Below are positions 62,799 through 64,000 of a stretch of DNA of 64,000 bases, piece after piece. Position 1 is the first letter of the stretch. Every line of letters begins with the position of its first letter. Source of the DNA: JAWLBY01 sp041687455 (lineage in GTDB: Bacteria; Pseudomonadota; Gammaproteobacteria; Xanthomonadales; Xanthomonadaceae); contig JAWLBY010000007.1 of assembly GCA_041687455.1 (NCBI GenBank), positions 62,001 to 126,000 on the forward strand, given 5' to 3'. The notes under the pieces were generated by a model, which was not told where the DNA came from, did not search any database, and was given only the letters and a program-made list of their open reading frames with translations. A program made the position numbers and the translations under genes.

Positions 62799-62826
62799 GT
62801 TCGCCCTGAGGTATCGAAGGGCGAAC
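62799..62826. repeat. CGCCCTGAGGTATCGAAGGGCG palindrome
   Basis: A perfect-arm copy (GTTCGCCCTGAGGTATCGAAGGGCGAAC) of the family also seen at 12332 and 25171. The rest of 62709-62974 contains nothing else I can support. Confidence 0.75.
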
Positions 62827-62974
62827 CCATGCGCCGACGCGGCCGATCGTGTTTCGATGCCTCAATACGAACGGATGGCAGCGATGCCGCGAACCGGGCG
62901 AAAGCCCGAAACCGCCGCCAGCAGAGCCTTGGTCGAAGCGACTGCTGGCTCCGGGCCGAGCCGCCTCGAGCGGC

Positions 62975-63442
62975 TCATCGACTGAAGCCCCCGGCCTTGC
63001 CGGGGATACCTGCCCCTGCGGCGGATCTGCCAGCCGGCTCGAAGCCGTTCTCGCGACACCATGCCTCGAGCGCAGCCGTCGTCTCGGCGTCCTCGAACGC
63101 GTGCCAGGCGTCGAGCAGTCCGCGATGATCGAGCAGATCCTTGAACCGACGCCAGCCGCCACGTCGTCTGAACACCTCGTCGATCTCGTCACCGAGCGCC
63201 GGGCACTGCGATCGGACGAACCGGTCGACCAGCCGCCTGCCGAGGTCGAGTTCGTGCTTGTGCGGAACGGCCAGCCAGGCCTGCTCGTCGTGCAGGTCGT
63301 CCGGCGGTTCCTCATCGGCCATGTCGCCGACCCAGGCGATTCGGCCGTCCCTGCGATTGACGAACGCCTCGGCTTCGCCCATTGGCGACGAAACCATGTC
63401 GACGCTCAGCACCAGTTCCTCGATATCGATCGTCGGTTTCAT
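62975..63442 (-). CDS. UPF0158 family protein
   Basis: The 155-residue protein shows the UPF0158 layout: N-terminal VNRRDGRIAWVGDMADEEPP and a central helical part WLAVPHKHELDLGRRLVDRF with FRRRGGWRRFKDLLDHRGLL. The C-terminal end WHAFEDAETTAALEAWCREN also matches. The function is unknown. The start at the ATG preceding KPTIDIEEL fits the family length; the frame upstream is not conserved. It shares its strand with the partial gene at the window end. Confidence 0.82.
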   Translation of the reverse strand: MKPTIDIEELVLSVDMVSSPMGEAEAFVNRRDGRIAWVGDMADEEPPDDLHDEQAWLAVPHKHELDLGRRLVDRFVRSQCPALGDEIDEVFRRRGGWRRFKDLLDHRGLLDAWHAFEDAETTAALEAWCRENGFEPAGRSAAGAGIPGKAGGFSR

Positions 63443-63583
63443 CCGATTCTCCCGCTGGCCCGGCCACAGTGTAGGGGCCAGCCATGCCCGCGACATGCAC
63501 GGGGATCGCGGGCGGGGCCATCTTCTGCATTCGCGTGTCGCAAAGGCATTCCGGCCCGCGTGCCTGTCGCGGCAGTGGTTGGT

Positions 63584-64000
63584 TCAGTTGCCTGTCGCCT
63601 CGATGTCGAGCGGCCTGACCTCGCGTATCAGCACCACGGCGGTATCGTCGCCGGGACGATGCAGCACGCGAGGTGACGCGGTGACGCCGTCGAGCGGCAG
63701 TCCGAGATGGCCGCTGCAACTGCGCTCGACCCGCGGCTGCGCACGTTGGCCGCCGAACACCGAGCGCACTCCACCCCAGGCGCGCTGGGCGACGTTCGGC
63801 TGCGTCACCGAGGTCACCATGTTGCAGCTCGTGGTCCATGCGACGACTGCGACATCGTCGATCCGTTGCAGCGAGCCTTCGAGTTCGGGCCGGGTCGGCA
63901 CGCGGTAGCGCTGTCCGGTTCGAGCGCCGAGCCAGTCGGCGAGCGCGCTGGCGTCGTCGAGGCCGATGCATCCCTGGATCGGCGACGGAGCACCGGCGCA
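63584..64000 (-). CDS. formylglycine-generating-enzyme-like protein, 5' end outside window
   Basis: The frame is open to the window end. The visible 138 residues contain GLDDASALADWLGARTGQRY and RVPTRPELEG, then WTTSCNMVTSVTQPNVAQRA and HRPGDDTAVVLIREVR. This is the C-terminal half of the FGE/SUMF1 fold (typically DDAxAYxxWLSxxTGxxYRLPTEAEWE). True formylglycine-generating enzymes use two cysteines; the cysteines seen here are not clearly those, so it may be a non-catalytic relative. Role unknown. Confidence 0.7.
   Translation of the reverse strand, partial: CAGAPSPIQGCIGLDDASALADWLGARTGQRYRVPTRPELEGSLQRIDDVAVVAWTTSCNMVTSVTQPNVAQRAWGGVRSVFGGQRAQPRVERSCSGHLGLPLDGVTASPRVLHRPGDDTAVVLIREVRPLDIEATGN

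Overview
The window is 64 kb of high-GC DNA with dense genes on both strands. It fits a gammaproteobacterium of the Xanthomonadales/Lysobacterales type. The pointers are a split vitamin B12-dependent ribonucleotide reductase (NrdJa/NrdJb), a long GGGAYTC heptamer array, several families of short palindromic intergenic repeats, and secreted proteins whose C-termini carry an F-x-[DS]-[GD]-F-E-S motif. The taxonomic placement is inference. No rRNA, tRNA or CRISPR array was recognised.

Layout. 1-4.0 kb: end of a Bat-type cluster (VWA-TPR protein, BatD-like protein, DUF4344 metallopeptidase). 4.1-9.3 kb (minus strand): ribokinase and NupC nucleoside transporter (nucleoside salvage), a UPF0016/GDT1 manganese exporter preceded by a clear yybP-ykoY Mn2+ riboswitch, and an SLC13-type permease. 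9.3-14.3 kb: nrdJa behind two NrdR boxes, then the heptamer array, a histone H1-like gene and nrdJb. NrdJb contains an in-frame palindromic insertion downstream of an A9 run. 14.4-19.3 kb: two AT-richer orphan genes, an Asp/Glu racemase, a putative lipoprotein and an Lnt-like nitrilase-fold membrane protein.

19.6-27.6 kb is a scrambled zone. Four copies of a roughly 90-bp hairpin element with GGTCAGAG...CTCTGACC ends sit among gene fragments: a DUF255 N-terminus, the 3' part of a cysteine synthase-glutaredoxin fusion, an oxidoreductase N-terminus and a duplicated trmY 3' end. Intact genes lie between them (MarR, S41 peptidase, HAF-repeat protein, TrmY, YehS-like). Further fragments at 41.2 kb and 59.0 kb end at the same motif, and the complete cysteine synthase-glutaredoxin gene is at 59.2-60.7 kb.

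27.7-34.6 kb: a LuxR-type regulator, a large CSLREA/beta-helix/cadherin-like secreted protein, and a TIGR03032-TPR protein. 35.2-40.9 kb: a compact six-gene export operon. It encodes a two-unit repeat protein, a small secreted protein, a YbjN-like protein, a putative lipoprotein, a CsgG/HfaB-like outer-membrane lipoprotein with a peptidoglycan-binding tail, and an 831-residue protein built from about twenty TQQ[IV]G units. I read it as a candidate undescribed curli/holdfast-like fibre system.

41.6-45.4 kb: YedK/HMCES protein, SnoaL-like protein and a LytS/LytTR two-component pair. 45.5-52.8 kb: a probable defence or accessory island with an Xre/MbcA-RES toxin-antitoxin pair, a DUF4236 protein and a 1299-residue DUF4365-TPR protein, associated with three related short repeats. 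52.9-64 kb: S9 peptidase, DUF4259 protein, an M50 protease fused to two SMI1/KNR4-like domains, a LysR remnant, cysteine synthase-glutaredoxin, small membrane and thiol proteins, UPF0158, and the end of a formylglycine-generating-enzyme-like gene.
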